DNA of 64,000 nucleotides from Henricia sp. BOLD:AAB3569 (GCA_037783545.1 JBBELK010000454.1:2976001-3040000), one strand, 5' to 3'; counted from the first letter of the stretch, positions 14,362 through 26,665 are shown. Numbers and translations: made by a program. The notes: generated by a model from the sequence alone, not told the origin.

Positions 14362-14764
14362 CGGACAGGCCTTTTCAACAGTTCAGTGCATACGTATAAA
14401 GTTAAAACAAAGTGCAAAATCTATGCTACAGACTACATACGTAGAAAGTGACAAGTGTACTAGAAATACAATGAAATTAAGATTAAAAAAATACAAATAA
14501 ACGCATACAGTGTATTAACCAAAAGAATAAAGGTAACAATTGAGCACATGGTGACTTTTTTAAGCAGATTAGGCCATATTTTTTCTATTACATGTAGTTC
14601 TAGAAATCAGTGGCTCATCAATAATCATAAAAATACAAAAATACAATAAAAATTTTGGTCATTGCTCAAATTCCAGGCGGTACCAGAATGTCCATTATAT
14701 TTTGGCTTCTTAATGAGCCTGGATCTACCGCCGATTTCTGGGTGTGAAAACGCGGCCCAGATTG

Positions 14765-15354
14765 TACTATGTGTAAAAAAAAAATTCCTACTTTTGATCT
14801 TAAATAACGTTTTAATTTTCCAATGGATTTAAACCAAATTTTTACATCATGTAAACAAGGCCTGACACATTTTATTGAATGAGCTTCATCAGTTTTGGAC
14901 AAGATTTGAAAGCCACACGAAAAAAGAAAATCCCCAAATTTCAGAATTTGCCACTTTCGACTTTGCATCCTCCATTGTCAAGGCAATTGTCTATGTCTGA
15001 GGTCCCTTTGCACCTCTTGTTGAGTTGCGCGAAACGATCAAGATGGTTTGCAATAACATTAGGGATGATCCTGCATTTCTTCAGAAGCTTTTGGCTGCAG
15101 CATGCAAATTCCACCAGCCTCCAGCGGTGTATCGTCATTAAAGGAGGCGCCAAGTCGAAAGTGGCGAATTCTGAAATTAATCCTTTTTTTGTATGGCTAT
15201 AAAATCTCACCCTCTTGTCCAAAACTGATGAAACTCACTCAATAAAACTTGTCAGGTTTTGTTTACATGATCTGAAATTTTGGTTTAAATCGGTTAGAAA
15301 ATGAAAAAGTTATTTAAGATAAAAAGTAAGACATTTTTTTGTTACACGTAGTAC
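14765..15354. mobile_element. Long-arm foldback MITE (family H), copy 1
   Basis: The ends are inverted (TACTATGTGTAAAA and TACACGTAGTA). The arms remain complementary for over 150 bp, including GGATTTAAACCAAA against TTTGGTTTAAATC and CATCAGTTTTGGAC against GTCCAAAACTGATG. A diverged third copy lies at 51,426-51,989. Small open frames on both strands are by-products of the palindrome. Confidence 0.75.
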
Positions 15355-15904
15355 TTACTAACAATAACATGCAAATCACAACAATGACAACATCAAAAAA
15401 TACATGTCCATTCTGTTGTCCTTGCTTCACAAATTCTGTTTACTCTTAACTTCTGATAAAACACTAAATAGAAAACGTGTAAAATCAGTGGGTTCAGGCT
15501 ACATGTAGTTCTGCAAACTTTAAGCATGCACACAGTGGTTTCGACTGCTGATTTGACAAATATAAACTCACGAAAAATGCACACATTTTTTGGACATTGG
15601 TAACATACTACAACACTTATAGAATAAACTATTTTTTGAAGGACATCTTTTTTCTACAACTGCACCACTTTTTCTTCAAACTTGGCTGTACATATCTTAC
15701 ATTACATGTATACATGTTTACATAAACTGTACATATATACACTTCACGAACACAGATCGTAGGCATATATCGAGTGCAGAACCAAAGACAACCTTATTAT
15801 GTTCCGATTTGTTTTAAGCAAAATTCTCAGGGAAAAAGATTATAATACAAATTTTGATAATCAGGATTAGTATCACATTGATGCAGTCGAGAATCATTTT
15901 TTAA

Positions 15905-15995
15905 AAAGTCAAAAAAAAATTGCTGAACAGGATTCGAACTCCAGACTGTCTCCCAAAACTATTTTGACTCAAGATTGAATGTTTTAAAGCAAGCA
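15905..15995 (-). ncRNA. Decayed tRNA-like 3' half with T-run
   Basis: On the minus strand GTTCGAATCC, a B-box and T-loop motif, is followed about 13 bp later by a run of nine T, a Pol III type stop. No paired acceptor stem or D arm was found, so this is a tRNA-derived remnant rather than a tRNA gene. The duplicate lies near 20,214-20,304. Confidence 0.3.
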
Positions 15996-18465
15996 ATTCT
16001 GGGTTTACACAGAGTATACAGAGTATATACAGAGTATAATCCGTGCATTGATTTTATATTATAAAATGCTGATTCTTAAATATTCACTGCAGAAAACCAT
16101 TTGAGTTGAATTTCAAAAATGTTCAGATTTAGATTTTGTTCAATATTGCAGGAAACGTTGCTTAGAATGCATAGATGATATTCCTTGAATTTGACCTTGA
16201 CTGCTCATCCAGGGAATAAAATATTAAATTTTGAAAATTATATATTTTTGGCCAAAATTTCCGTTTTTCTTAGAAATTTAACTTGGAAACTGCTGAAGTA
16301 GGTGCCAAATTGGCTAAATATTCGTTAGGAGGCATTTCTGAGACATTTTCAATAACGTCAATTTTGGGCCAATTTTGATAAAAATGGCTGGACTAACCCC
16401 TTGTGATTTTTTTCATTTTTGGCCAAAAATGTTTAGATTTAGATTTTGTTCAATATTGCAGGAAACGTTGCTTAGAATGCATAGATGATATTCCTTGAAT
16501 TTGACCTTGACTGCTCATCCAGGGAATAAAATATGAATTTTGAAAGTTATATGTTTTTGGCAAAAATTTCCGTTTTTCTTAGAAATTTAACTTGGAAACT
16601 GCTGAAGTAGGTGCCAAATGGGCTAAATATTCGTTAGGAGGCATTTCTGAGACATTTTCAATAACGTCAATTTTGGGCCAATTTTGATAAAAATGGCTGG
16701 ACTAACTACCCCTTGTGATTTTTTTCATTTTTGGCCAGAAATGTTTAGATTTAGATTTTGTTCAATATTGCAGGAAACGTTGCTTAGAATCCATAGATGA
16801 TATTCCTTGAATTTGAGCTTGACTGCTCATCCAGGGAATAAAATATGAATTTTGAAAGTTATATATTTTTGGCAAAAATTTCCGTTTTTCTTAGAAATTT
16901 AACTTGGAAACTGCTGAAGTAGGTGCCAAATGGGCTAAATATTCGTTAGGAGGCATTTCTGAGACATTTTCAATAACGTCAATTTTGGGCCAATTTTGAT
17001 AAAAATGGCTGGACTAACCCCTTGTGATTTTTTTCATTTTTGGCCAAAAATGTTTAGATTTAGATTTTGTTCAATATTGCAGGAAACGTTGCTTAGAATG
17101 CATAGATGATATTCCTTGAATTTGACCTTGACTGCTCATCCAGGGAATAAAATATGAATTTTGAAAGTTATATATTTTTGGCCAAAATTTCCGTTTTTCT
17201 TAGAAATTTAACTTGGAAACTGCTGAAGTAGGTGCCAAATGGGCTAATATTCGTTAGGAGGCATTTCTGAGACATTTTCAATAACGTCAATTTTGGGCCA
17301 ATTTTGATAAAAATGGCTGGACTAACCCCTTGTGATTTTTTTCATTTTTGGCCAAAAATGTTTAGATTTAGATTTTGTTCAATATTGCAGGAAACGTTGC
17401 TTAGAATCCATAGATGATATTCCTTGAATTTGACCTTGACTGCTCATCCAGGGAATAAAATATGAAATTTTGAAAATTATATATTTTTGGCCAAAATTTC
17501 CGTTTTTCTTAGAAATTTAACTTGGAAACTGCTGAAGTAGGTGCCAAATTGGCTAAATATTCGTTAGGAGGCATTTCTGAGACATTTTCAATAACGTCAA
17601 TTTTGGGCCAATTTTGATAAAAATGGCTGGACTAACCCCTTGTGATTTTTTTCATTTTTGGCCAAAAATTTTCAGATTTAGATTTTGTTCAATATTGCAG
17701 GAAACGTTGCTTAGAATCCATAGATGATATTCCTTGAATTTGACCTTGACTGCTCATCCAGGGAATGAAATATGAGATTTTAAAGGAAAAGTCAAATGTT
17801 AAATTTTCCCTACAATTTAGCTTGGAAAACTGCCAAAATGTGTTCCAAATGGGCTAAATTTGTCAGGAGTCATTTCTGAGACATTAAAAAAAAGTCAATT
17901 TTTGACAAATTTAAAAAAAAAAGGCTGGGCTAACCCTTATGATTTTTTTAATTTTTATCCGAAAACTTTACAATTTAGATTTTCTCAGAATTGCAGGAAA
18001 TGTTGCTTAGAACACAGATGATATTCCTTGAATTTGACCTTGACTGCTCAGCCAGGGAATGAAATATGAAATTTTGAACATTTCAGATTTTGAAAGAAAA
18101 AAGTCGAAATTTTCATTTTTTCTAAAATTTTGCTTGGGAAACTGCCAAAATGTGTTCCAAATGGGCATTTTTTTCGTTAGGAGTCATTTCTGAGAAAGTA
18201 AATTTTTGGCCTATTTAATAAAAAAAAAAGGCTGGACTAACCACTTATGATTTGTTTAAATTTTTGGCCAAAAATTGTATAATTTATATTTTCTTCAAAA
18301 TTGCAATGATGATATTCCTTGAATTTGACCTTGGCTGATCACCAAGGAAATGAAATTTTGAAATTTCATATTTTTTGGGACAATTTCCACATTCCTTAGA
18401 AAATTGCATGGGAAAACTGCTGAAATAGGTTCCAAATGCAGACACAAAAAGTCCAATGCGGACAG

Positions 18466-18649
18466 CAGGGCTCGAATTTCATGAAAAAATCTGCTAGACA
18501 ACAGGGTTAGTAGCTTAAATCATTTACTGGACCAACGCTATTTTTACAAGACCAAAGCCACAAGGAACGTGGATTTACTGTTCGTTAGTTTAAAAATGCA
18601 CTGGACCACTGGTCTAGTACGGTAGAGAAAGTGGGTATTTCGAGCCCTG
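18466..18649. mobile_element. Duplicated copy of the hAT-like MITE
   Basis: This is identical in structure to the element at 14,178-14,361. It is present because of the 4.3-kb duplication, not by a second insertion. Confidence 0.7.
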
Positions 18650-19052
18650 CGGACAGGCCTTTTCAACAGTTCAGTGCATACGTATAAAGTTAAAACAAAG
18701 TGCAAAATCTATGCTACAGACTACATACGTAGAAAGTGACAAGTGTACTAGAAATACAATGAAATTAAGATTAAAAAAATACAAATAAACGCATACAGTG
18801 TATTAACCAAAAGAATAAAGGTAACAATTGAGCACATGGTGACTTTTTTAAGCAGATTAGGCCATATTTTTTCTATTACATGTAGTTCTAGAAATCAGTG
18901 GCTCATCAATAATCATAAAAATACAAAAATACAACAAAAATTTTGGTCATTGCTCAAATTCCAGGCGGTACCAGAATGTCCATTATATTTTGGCTTCTTA
19001 ATGAGCCTGGATCTACCGCCGATTTCTGGGTGTGAAAACGCGGCCCAGATTG

Positions 19053-19642
19053 TACTATGTGTAAAAAAAAATTTCCTACTTTTGATCTTAAATAACGTTT
19101 TAATTTTCCAATGGATTTAAACCAAATTTTTACATCATGTAAACAAGGCCTGACACATTTTATTGAATGAGCTTCATCAGTTTTGGACAAGATTTGAAAG
19201 CCACACGAAAAAAGAAAATCCCCAAATTTCAGAATTTGCCACTTTCGACTTTGCATCCTCCATTGTCAAGGCAATTGTCTATGTCTGAGGTCCCTTTGCA
19301 CCTCTTGTTGAGTTGCGCGAAACGATCAAGATGGTTTGCAATAACATTAGGGATGATCCTGCATTTCTTCAGAAGCTTTTGGCTGCAGCATGCAAATTCC
19401 ACCAGCCTCCAGCGGTGTATCGTCATTAAAGGAGGCGCCAAGTCGAAAGTGGCGAATTCTGAAATTAATCCTTTTTTTGTATGGCTATAAAATCTCACCC
19501 TCTTGTCCAAAACTGATGAAACTCACTCAATAAAACTTGTCAGGTTTTGTTTACATGATCTGAAATTTTGGTTTAAATCGGTTAGAAAATGAAAAAGTTA
19601 TTTAAGATAAAAAGTAAGACATTTTTTTGTTACACGTAGTAC
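19053..19642. mobile_element. Long-arm foldback MITE (family H), duplicated copy
   Basis: This is the same element as 14,765-15,354, carried along by the 4.3-kb duplication. Confidence 0.75.
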
Positions 19643-20424
19643 TTACTAACAATAACATGCAAATCACAACAATGACAACATCAAAAAATACATGTCCATT
19701 CTGTTGTCCTTGCTTCACAAATTCTGTTTACTCTTAACTTCTGATAAAACACTAAATAGAAAACGTGTAAAATCAGTGGGTTCAGGCTACATGTAGTTCT
19801 GCAAACTTTAAGCATGCACACAGTGGTTTCGACTGCTGATTTGACAAATATAAACTCACGAAAAATGCACACATTTTTTGGACATTGGTAACATACTACA
19901 ACACTTATAGAATAAACTATTTTTTGAAGGACATCTTTTTTCTACAACTGCACCACTTTTTCTTCTTTTCTGGATCTTGACCTTTCAAACTTGGCTGTAC
20001 ATATCTTACATTACATGTATACATGTTTACATAAACTGTACATATATACACTTCACGAACACAGATCGTAGGCATATATCGAGTGCAGAACCAAAGACAA
20101 CCTTATTATGTTCCGATTTGTTTTAAGCAAAATTCTCAGGGAAAAAGATTATAATACAAATTTTGATAATCAGGATTAGTATCACATTGATGCAGTCGAG
20201 AATCATTTTTTAAAAAGTCAAAAAAAAATTGCTGAACAGGATTCGAACTCCAGACTGTCTCCCAAAACTATTTTGACTCAAGATTGAATGTTTTAAAGCA
20301 AGCAATTCTGGGTTTACACAGAGTATACAGAGTATATACAGAGTATAATCCGTGCATTGATTTTATATTATAAAATGCTGATTCTTAAATATTCACTGCA
20401 GAAAACCATTTGAGTTGAATTTCA

Positions 20425-21156
20425 GTTTTAAGGGGGAAGTATCACAACCAAGAAACTAAAGACATTGTGCTGAACAAGTGCAAGTCATACATTAGACAAC
20501 AAACATGACCCACTGAAAAGAGGATATAAGCTTCACAAAGAATGGCAATTGCAGCCACGCCTTGTTCGAAAACTGTGCGAAAAATTACGCTTTTTACGTA
20601 CAACGTTTTTGTGTATTGCCATGCACAAAGGAGTTGTACATGTACGCAGAAATTTCGTTTTTTTGCTAAATTTTATGACAAAATAATAGTGCTCATACTA
20701 CAATTGCTCATACTGCAATTGCCATTCTTCGTGAAATTTGTTCCTATCCACTTTTGAGTGGGCCATAATTCTTGTTCTTTGTAAGACAATAGAGTACTGA
20801 AGCGAAAATGTCACCCTTTGTATGTTGCCAAGGTTACTGGGTCTACACAAAAACCAGTGAACTGATGTCCCTGTGCTTTAGCAATGGACGTTTCAGATTA
20901 CCAGCGAATGTTTAGACCCAGTTATCCTGGCAACTGACGTCACACTTTAGAAGTCTTTAATGTACAAGTTACACTTGTGAGCACAAAGTGTTTTGTTTCA
21001 TGGGTCTATGTACTTCATTGTGAGCTAATAACTGTGGAAACAATTCAAGGACATTTCCGAAACTGAAGTTCTGAAATACTCCGCAAAAAGACATTTAAGA
21101 AGAAGGCCTTATGAACACACACTGCCGATTTGCTATATTGAAAAACAGGAAACTGG
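20425..21156. other. Downstream region of the esterase gene
   Basis: There is no convincing exon here. A diverged repeat (family K) lies at 20,806-20,955. The rest probably includes the 3' UTR of the minus-strand esterase gene, but I could not place a polyadenylation site. Confidence 0.4.
20806..20955. repeat. Interspersed repeat family K, copy 1
   Basis: It shares long blocks with 52,658-52,808, such as TGTCACCCTTTGTATGT, TAGCAATGGACGTTTCA and AATGTTTAGACCCAGTTA, in the same orientation. It is non-coding; the class is unknown, but the inverted ACTGGGT/ACCCAGT blocks suggest a small inverted-repeat element. Confidence 0.7.
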
Positions 21157-24018
21157 TTAATACTGAAAGCCGTAAAACTTAAACGGTTTTTCTCGTTCCC
21201 ACTCCGAGCGTTGCTTTCGTCTGAATTCCAATTCGCGCCACTTTGGGACAGGTTGGTTTTGCCCCCCTTGCCAATGCCCATGACCCTCTTGGTACCCCCC
21301 ATTATACCCCCGATTGTAACCCCCATTAAACGGGACCCCATTGTAAGGATTGTATCTCTGCGCTTGTCTGTAGTTAGGCCCAGTGCGCATTGGTCCATTG
21401 TATATTTTTTTATCCGGAGGCGGGAATTTAAATCCGGCTTCCTTTGCGGTATTATTTTTACCGACAACCGGACTTGATTTCTTGGTTGTGTTTGGTTCTG
21501 CGATCGTTTTGACAGGGGGGTCATTTTTCGGTGAGGCCACTTTATCAAAATCAATAAACTGGTTTACGTTACTCCAGTCGTCTCCAACACTGTTGCATCT
21601 GGGACGGGGGCCTTGCGCGGGCGCGCTGAGCGTGACGTCAGCGTGGAAGTTTGCGTTGGCGTCGTCGATGCAGTTGACGGGAGTCTGCGGAATGGCGATA
21701 CTCGCAAATTCTTGCCACTGTTGTAAACGACGTGGAACGCTCAGCCCCCAGGCTTCCGAGACGTGCGTGAGGATCAAATTGGATATGCGTCGGTGCGCCT
21801 GATGGTTCCAGTGGACTCCGTCTGCGACGCGTCTGTGGAGCTGGCAGCGAAAGTAGTAGTGTAGATCCAGTACATCGAACTCAAAGGCAACCGCGAGCTC
21901 CTTGGCATAGAAGTTCCCCTCCATAACATCGAGTCGTAAGGTATCCGACAAAAACTCAAGTTCGGGTAGCAAGAATCCGCTGCGAATATTGTTCGCAACC
22001 GGAAGTGCCGTGTTCCAGATGAACAAGCACTCTACGGGCAGGACTTTCTGCATTTTATGGTATGTCTTTTCTAAGTTTGTCTTGTAGACGTTCATGCCGT
22101 TCGGGCCGTAGCGTGAGATGTCCCAGAGACAAGAATTCATCAGAACGACGTCGGGTTGAGGGTCTTGCTTTAAATCATCCAAGATGGACTCCATGTACTC
22201 GTTGTACACCCTTGTGACAAAATAAAACCTAAAAACAAAATTCCTAAAGTTATCAAAAATGTATTAATATAGATTTATTTTGGGGGTGTATATATGATAA
22301 AGCAGATTTGGAAAATGTACTACATACCCCAAGTTGAACAAATCGTGGTCACAAAATTAATGCCAAATTTTCCTTACCACTTTTTCGAGATCACGAGTGC
22401 AACATTTTCGATGGACTACCCAACGTATTACCTGACCATGTAGTAGTCTGTCTTGTACTGTCGGACTTCTTTGTAATTTATGCCGTTGTTCATCTCTTCT
22501 TTCTTCCCTCCTTCAATAAGGACATCATCCATAAAACTTAGCTCACCCTGTTGGAAGATGATTTCAGAATTTGTATAAAACCATCTTGAAACCATTTTAA
22601 GATTTTTAAGGTTGTTGGTAAAGTCTGTGCAAAAATTTGCTGTAAGATGCGTATATTTACATAATAATGGGGGCACAAAGTGCGACATTTTAATGTTTTA
22701 AAAAAATGGCCTTTCAAGGTTGGTAAAATAATATAGAAATAGTTACATGTCTTTGTTACAAATGTGACCTGTCACCACAAAATGAGCTAAAAGTCAGAAT
22801 TTTCAAAATGTGGATATTAGTATTTTTTTAATTCAGCTGAAAGCTTTTCAATGCAACATAAAAGGTAAAAATATTCCCCCAACGCAACACAGCTTGGAGA
22901 AGTGGTAGTGTTCAAAGTAATTACCTTCGTTTTCATCTGGTTTTCAGTCAAGTACGTGTTTGTCTGCAGAAGGGACACCAAATCTTTGTAGATACTTCGT
23001 TGAACTAGGTTGAAAAATTTGGTGTCGAAACAATATCAGTGATTTCTTAAACATCAAGAGAATTGGGAAGTTGATCAGAAATTTGTTTCTTTAAAATGAC
23101 TCATCTAGCATTTCGAATGTTCAGATTTGTCTCATATGTTTTGCACACAAGGTCTGAAGCCATGATCAACTTCCCAATTGCCTCGTCAACCCAAGCGATA
23201 TATGGGAAGCTGTTAAGGGGAATGCTACAATCTAACTGCTGATAGGGTTGTGCGCCTGACCAGCAGCCACCTAGTTGAAGCGAATTGGTTCTGGTGATTC
23301 CCTGATGGCAGCGGTAATAATGGTAACAGCGCCTTGAACACCCTGCAGGTTGGATATGTGCGCTATACAAATCTAATCATTATTATTATTATTATTCTTT
23401 CCGATTTAATTTCATACCTGCACTTTCAACCCTATGCACAATCCCTAGACCTCGTCTAAAAGAAATTAAAAAAATTCGTAAGAATATATTGTTAATTTTC
23501 TTCCACTTTAAAATCATTATTTCTTATTTATCAGAATTTCACTTTTTGGTGGTTGACAAACTAATATATAAGTAAAATATTATGTGGGTATTAATTAAGT
23601 AAAATCTAATTACCCCTGAACAGTTTTAGCATTCTTGAAAATAACGTCAAAATTACACAACCAGTCGAACTTGCTCTAAAGATGTTAATGCACTATGCAA
23701 AAAGGGAAGGTGAACCACTGCATTTTGAGATGGCTTACTTGCAAAGGCAAGTATCCTTCTGCTGTTGCAAGACTGTTAAGTTCCAAAACCCAGCAACGAG
23801 AGACCCCTTGTTGTGTGGCAATGGTAAAAACAAATTGGATACAACACATTTTAAAATGTTATGATCCTGCATAATGTTAGTTCTTGACATTTACAAAATA
23901 ACGAAATAAACAAAATTTTGTTGTGCAAATAATAAAATACTTTACTTGAATCCCCGATGATCACGACAAACTTATTCCAGAGAAGTTTGACAACATCTTC
24001 ATGCAGAAAGATTGCCAT
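21157..24018 (-). CDS. PCED1A: PC-esterase domain protein 1 (PCED1/FAM113-like), 4 exons, 446 aa
   Basis: The coding exons on the minus strand are 24,018-23,946, 23,004-22,925, 22,547-22,432 and 22,228-21,157; all introns are GT-AG and phases match. The product is an SGNH/GDSL-like esterase. The catalytic Ser block is GDSIQR (Ser24), block III is NSCLWDISRYG (Asn121), and the Asp/His pair is in DGVHWN (Asp216, His219). FLLPE and VVEGNF-like (VMEGNF) signatures of the family are present. Length fits vertebrate PCED1A/B (about 430-455 aa). The tail from about residue 366 is Gly/Asn/Tyr/Gln-rich and then basic, where the vertebrate tail is Pro-rich. There is no signal peptide or membrane segment, so it is probably cytosolic. 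Substrate is unknown in the family. The start is chosen by alignment to the vertebrate N-terminus and has G at -3. This is likely the single ancestor of PCED1A and PCED1B. Confidence 0.93.
23185..23397 (+). mobile_element. SINE-like 3' end with (ATT)n tail, in PCED1 intron 1
   Basis: GCGCCTTGAACACC and GATATGTGCGCTATACAAAT are followed by an ATT microsatellite. This tail is common in tRNA-derived SINEs of marine invertebrates. The 5' tRNA-like head is not clear. Confidence 0.55.
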
Positions 24019-24149
24019 GACTCACGACGCTTTGTTTACTGATGGTTCATCAAGCTCAGATCTATCGCATGTCAGTAGCTCGGCTAAACAAAATAAAAGG
24101 TATTAATCTGGACAGTAAGAGTTGTTCAAATTAAAAAAACTATGAATTG

Positions 24150-24440
24150 CAGGTTAGGGCGACAAATCGTGTGTAAAAAAGGTATATTAGGGCGACCTGC
24201 TCAATAGGGCGACATTTTGGTGTCGCCCTAATATTTTTGAGTTTAAAATTAATTTGTTTAGGTCAAAAACCATTTTTTTTAGGTCGAGAACCATTTTTAT
24301 TGGGACTGGAGCTGTTTCTCTTCGGTCTGGAAGCATCTCTGGAAGCTTCGGGTAAAAAAATAAGGTGTCATTTTGAGTGATTCTTGCCGAAATTTCGGTG
24401 GTCCCCGGCGAGAGTCTTGCCGAAATGTCGCCCTATTGCG
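24150..24440. other. Cluster of AGGGCGAC / GTCGCCCT motifs upstream of PCED1
   Basis: The octamer AGGGCGAC or its complement occurs at least five times within 290 bp, starting about 135 bp upstream of the PCED1 start codon. TAGGGCGACATTTTGGTGTC sits inside an inverted pair. It may be a degenerate repeat or a regulatory cluster; nothing further can be read. Confidence 0.3.
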
Positions 24441-24459
24441 TCATTCAGCGTTCTTTAAA

Positions 24460-24835
24460 TTATTATTATTATTATTATTATTTATTTCTGGTATTCATAC
24501 CAAGGATTCCTCAATAGTGCTCATTGCACTGTCACTCGCAAGCGTGAGGAAACCCATGAAGAATTAGAATTAGAAATGGCCAGAGACACCGGGGAATCCC
24601 TCCCCTTCTCTTCACGAAGAAATGCTCTGGGATCTTTAAAGTGCGTTACCTTACCTAACACACCGGACCAACGGCTTTACATCCCTTCCGAAGGATGGAG
24701 AAAGTGTGATTAAGTGCCTTTCTCAAGAGCACAAGTGCCACAGTGTCGCGGCCCAGCATCGAACCCACATTCTAGAACTGGCACAGGAGCTTGAGTTCGA
24801 CGCACTAGACCGTGGTAGAAAATGGTCTACTATTC
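24460..24835 (-). mobile_element. SINE family A, copy 1
   Basis: The family core includes GAGCAAGGCACTTAA, GGGATGTAAAGCCGTTGG, AGTGTGTT-TAACGCACTTAA, AGAGCATTCTTTCGTGAAGAG and GGGGATTCCCCGGTGTCTCT. The core is here on the minus strand, with an ATT microsatellite at 24,465-24,482. A GTTCGA-like B box lies at its head near 24,765. Other copies are at 29,222, 35,505, 48,601 and 58,490. Confidence 0.8.
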
Positions 24836-25900
24836 GCACTAGGTAACATTATCATACATTTACACTAAGGTTTTTTTTGTTTTGTTATGACCTATAATTT
24901 TCTTAAACCATGTAAAAATGATACATGTAGTTTGATGATAAAATACAAAATTAACTTTAGTACCTTTAGTAGGTCTGCATGTTACAAAAAAAATCAAAAT
25001 CACCTGAAAGTCACCCGAGTTCAATATAAACGATATGAGCAGCGAGAGCACAAAAAATAAATAAAATGGCGCAAGAAACATCTTGATATGTGCAATTATC
25101 AGCGTTTGAAGTTGCAAAATTCGAGGGTTTTTTCTCCAAACGAATTGTTAAAACATTTACTTTATTTTAACGAAAATACATCATTATACTTAGACATCGG
25201 CAACCCTACCATTTACGGCTGTTTTTGTGCCTTGCAGCGAGTTGACAGTAGGCCTTATTGTTCGATCTAACTAAACGTCATTGGTAAATTTTGTTGTTGA
25301 TGTCTCATTTGAAAGCAAATAACTTTTATGTTTCCAGAAAAATATCAATCAAACATTTTTTTTTTTATTTGTTAAGGTGCCACACCCAATTATGCACGGA
25401 CAATAGCCTACACTACAGTACATGATCAGGGATGATAGTACTAGTAGTACATCTCTAAAGAAGTTGGTAGGCCTATTATTAAGGGAATAAAAGGCGACCA
25501 GTAAATATAATTCTTTCCTACAAAGCTATTTGGTTTAGGCTATAATGTCATAACAAGGAAAATCCCGAGTGTCCGTGCATGGTAATCTTTCCCCTACCAT
25601 GCCAACTTCCCCTCCCATTCCCAAGTATTTCACAGACGACCTCTCAACCACTGTGCAGATATCAATTACCTCGACCGACTCGACTTGACCTGCACAAGCA
25701 ACGACTGAACATGCTGAACGAGATTTTAGGTTCGCAATTTTATCGGCTCATAAAACGTAATGTTTCCTTGGAATAAAAACGCAAAAAATAGGCCTCTCGT
25801 TTTGCAAATACCTTCTTAGCGAAGTCAGGTAAAGTACATATGGACCAGGATACTTCTTAAACTCACGGTGTCAGGTGATTTGTTGAAGTTTGACAACAAT
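24836..25900. other. Intergenic, nothing recognised
   Basis: This is AT-rich sequence without family-like open frames, splice-consistent exons or clear repeats. Open frames here are short and of chance composition. Confidence 0.5.
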
Positions 25901-25939
25901 CGTCTCTCATCTCAACTTCTAGTACTTTCCAAAAATACT

Positions 25940-26100
25940 GAACTTGCAGACCGGCCGGCCGCGGGCGCGGCGCGGTGCCCACGTGGCCTATGGCGCCCCC
26001 TTGGGCGATTTTACTTTCGGTGCACAACAATAAACATGACGTTTTGCCATGCGCGCCCATTTAGGCGATTAGAGGGCGGGAAAAACTTTCAACCAATTAA
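25940..26100. promoter_or_regulatory. CpG-rich promoter-like patch
   Basis: An isolated GC- and CpG-rich block (GGCCGGCCGCGGGCGCGGCG at about 25,953) is followed by an E2F-like GGGCGGGAAAA at 26,074-26,084 and a CCAAT motif near 26,093. It lies 1.9 kb upstream of the PCED1 start codon and could drive a non-coding first exon of that gene. Direction and target are inference. Confidence 0.35.
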
Positions 26101-26382
26101 AGGCTGCCATTTTCTGATTGTAGTGTCTGTGCGAAAATTGGAGGCAAAGCAGGGCAAAGGCGCCCAAAAATGTCAATTTCTTTGGCTTGCAATTTGTAAA
26201 TTAGCAAGCTATTGATTCAAAAACAGACACACAAGTGAACAAAGAAACAAAATGCTTTCAGAATGTTTGCAAAACTTTTAAAACATGGGATAGGCCAATC
26301 GTTAAAAATGTTCTCAATTTTCAATTCAATCTATCAAGTCAACTTTCGATCCCTCCCCTAAATCCCCGCCATTTAAAAACTA

Positions 26383-26573
26383 GGGCCAATTTCATAAAAA
26401 TGAGTTGGCAGTGAAAATCTATTGTGAATTGACTGGTGTTCTGGTATTCTCAGATTCTTGCTGAGAACACAAGTTGACATACAATTTTGACTATTAACCC
26501 AATTTTTATAAAGCAAAACAAAATTTGAATTAAGCATTTTGTTCCTGCTAAACAGCTCTTCGAAATTGGCCCT
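26383..26573. mobile_element. MITE family I, copy 1
   Basis: The termini GGGCCAATTTC and GAAATTGGCCC are inverted. Internal blocks TTGACTGGTGTTCTG and CAATTTTGACTATTAACCCA are shared with the longer copy at 59,173-59,414. A terminal fragment also lies near 33,500-33,542. Confidence 0.8.
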
Positions 26574-26665
26574 TGGCCTGAACAAGTCAAAACTAGTTCG
26601 GAACCAGTGTTAAAAAAACTGTCCAAAATGTTCACTACACGTGTACAACTCGGCAAAGGGGCGCC

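Larger units (their letters stand above)
11827..16115 (+). repeat. Segmental tandem duplication, copy 1
   Basis: This block holds the last 5.4 intact monomers, the decayed edge, and 2 kb of non-satellite flank. It recurs directly downstream at a constant offset of 4,288 bp. Even monomer-specific oddities are copied, such as the ACTACCCC unit at about 12,415 and 16,704. The breakpoint shares only CA: the flank ends in GAATTTCA and is joined to AAAATGTTCAG of a monomer. Confidence 0.95.
16116..20424 (+). repeat. Segmental tandem duplication, copy 2
   Basis: This copy is nearly identical to 11,827-16,115. Differences I saw are one substitution at 18,933 (C for T), one substitution in an A-run near 19,070, and a 21-bp insertion near 19,965. 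It includes satellite units (16,116-17,768) and decayed monomers (to about 18,440). After 20,424 the sequence is unique. It could be a very recent real duplication, or two haplotypes wrongly chained in assembly. Confidence 0.95.

Noticed and set aside
14666..15584. Several 63-107 aa open frames, conserved in the 19-kb copy
   Set aside because: They overlap on both strands of a foldback MITE, and conservation is simply due to the recent duplication.
21045..21802. Overlapping frames of 74-169 aa around the esterase
   Set aside because: They are shadows of PCED1 exon 4, which has clear family motifs in its own frame.
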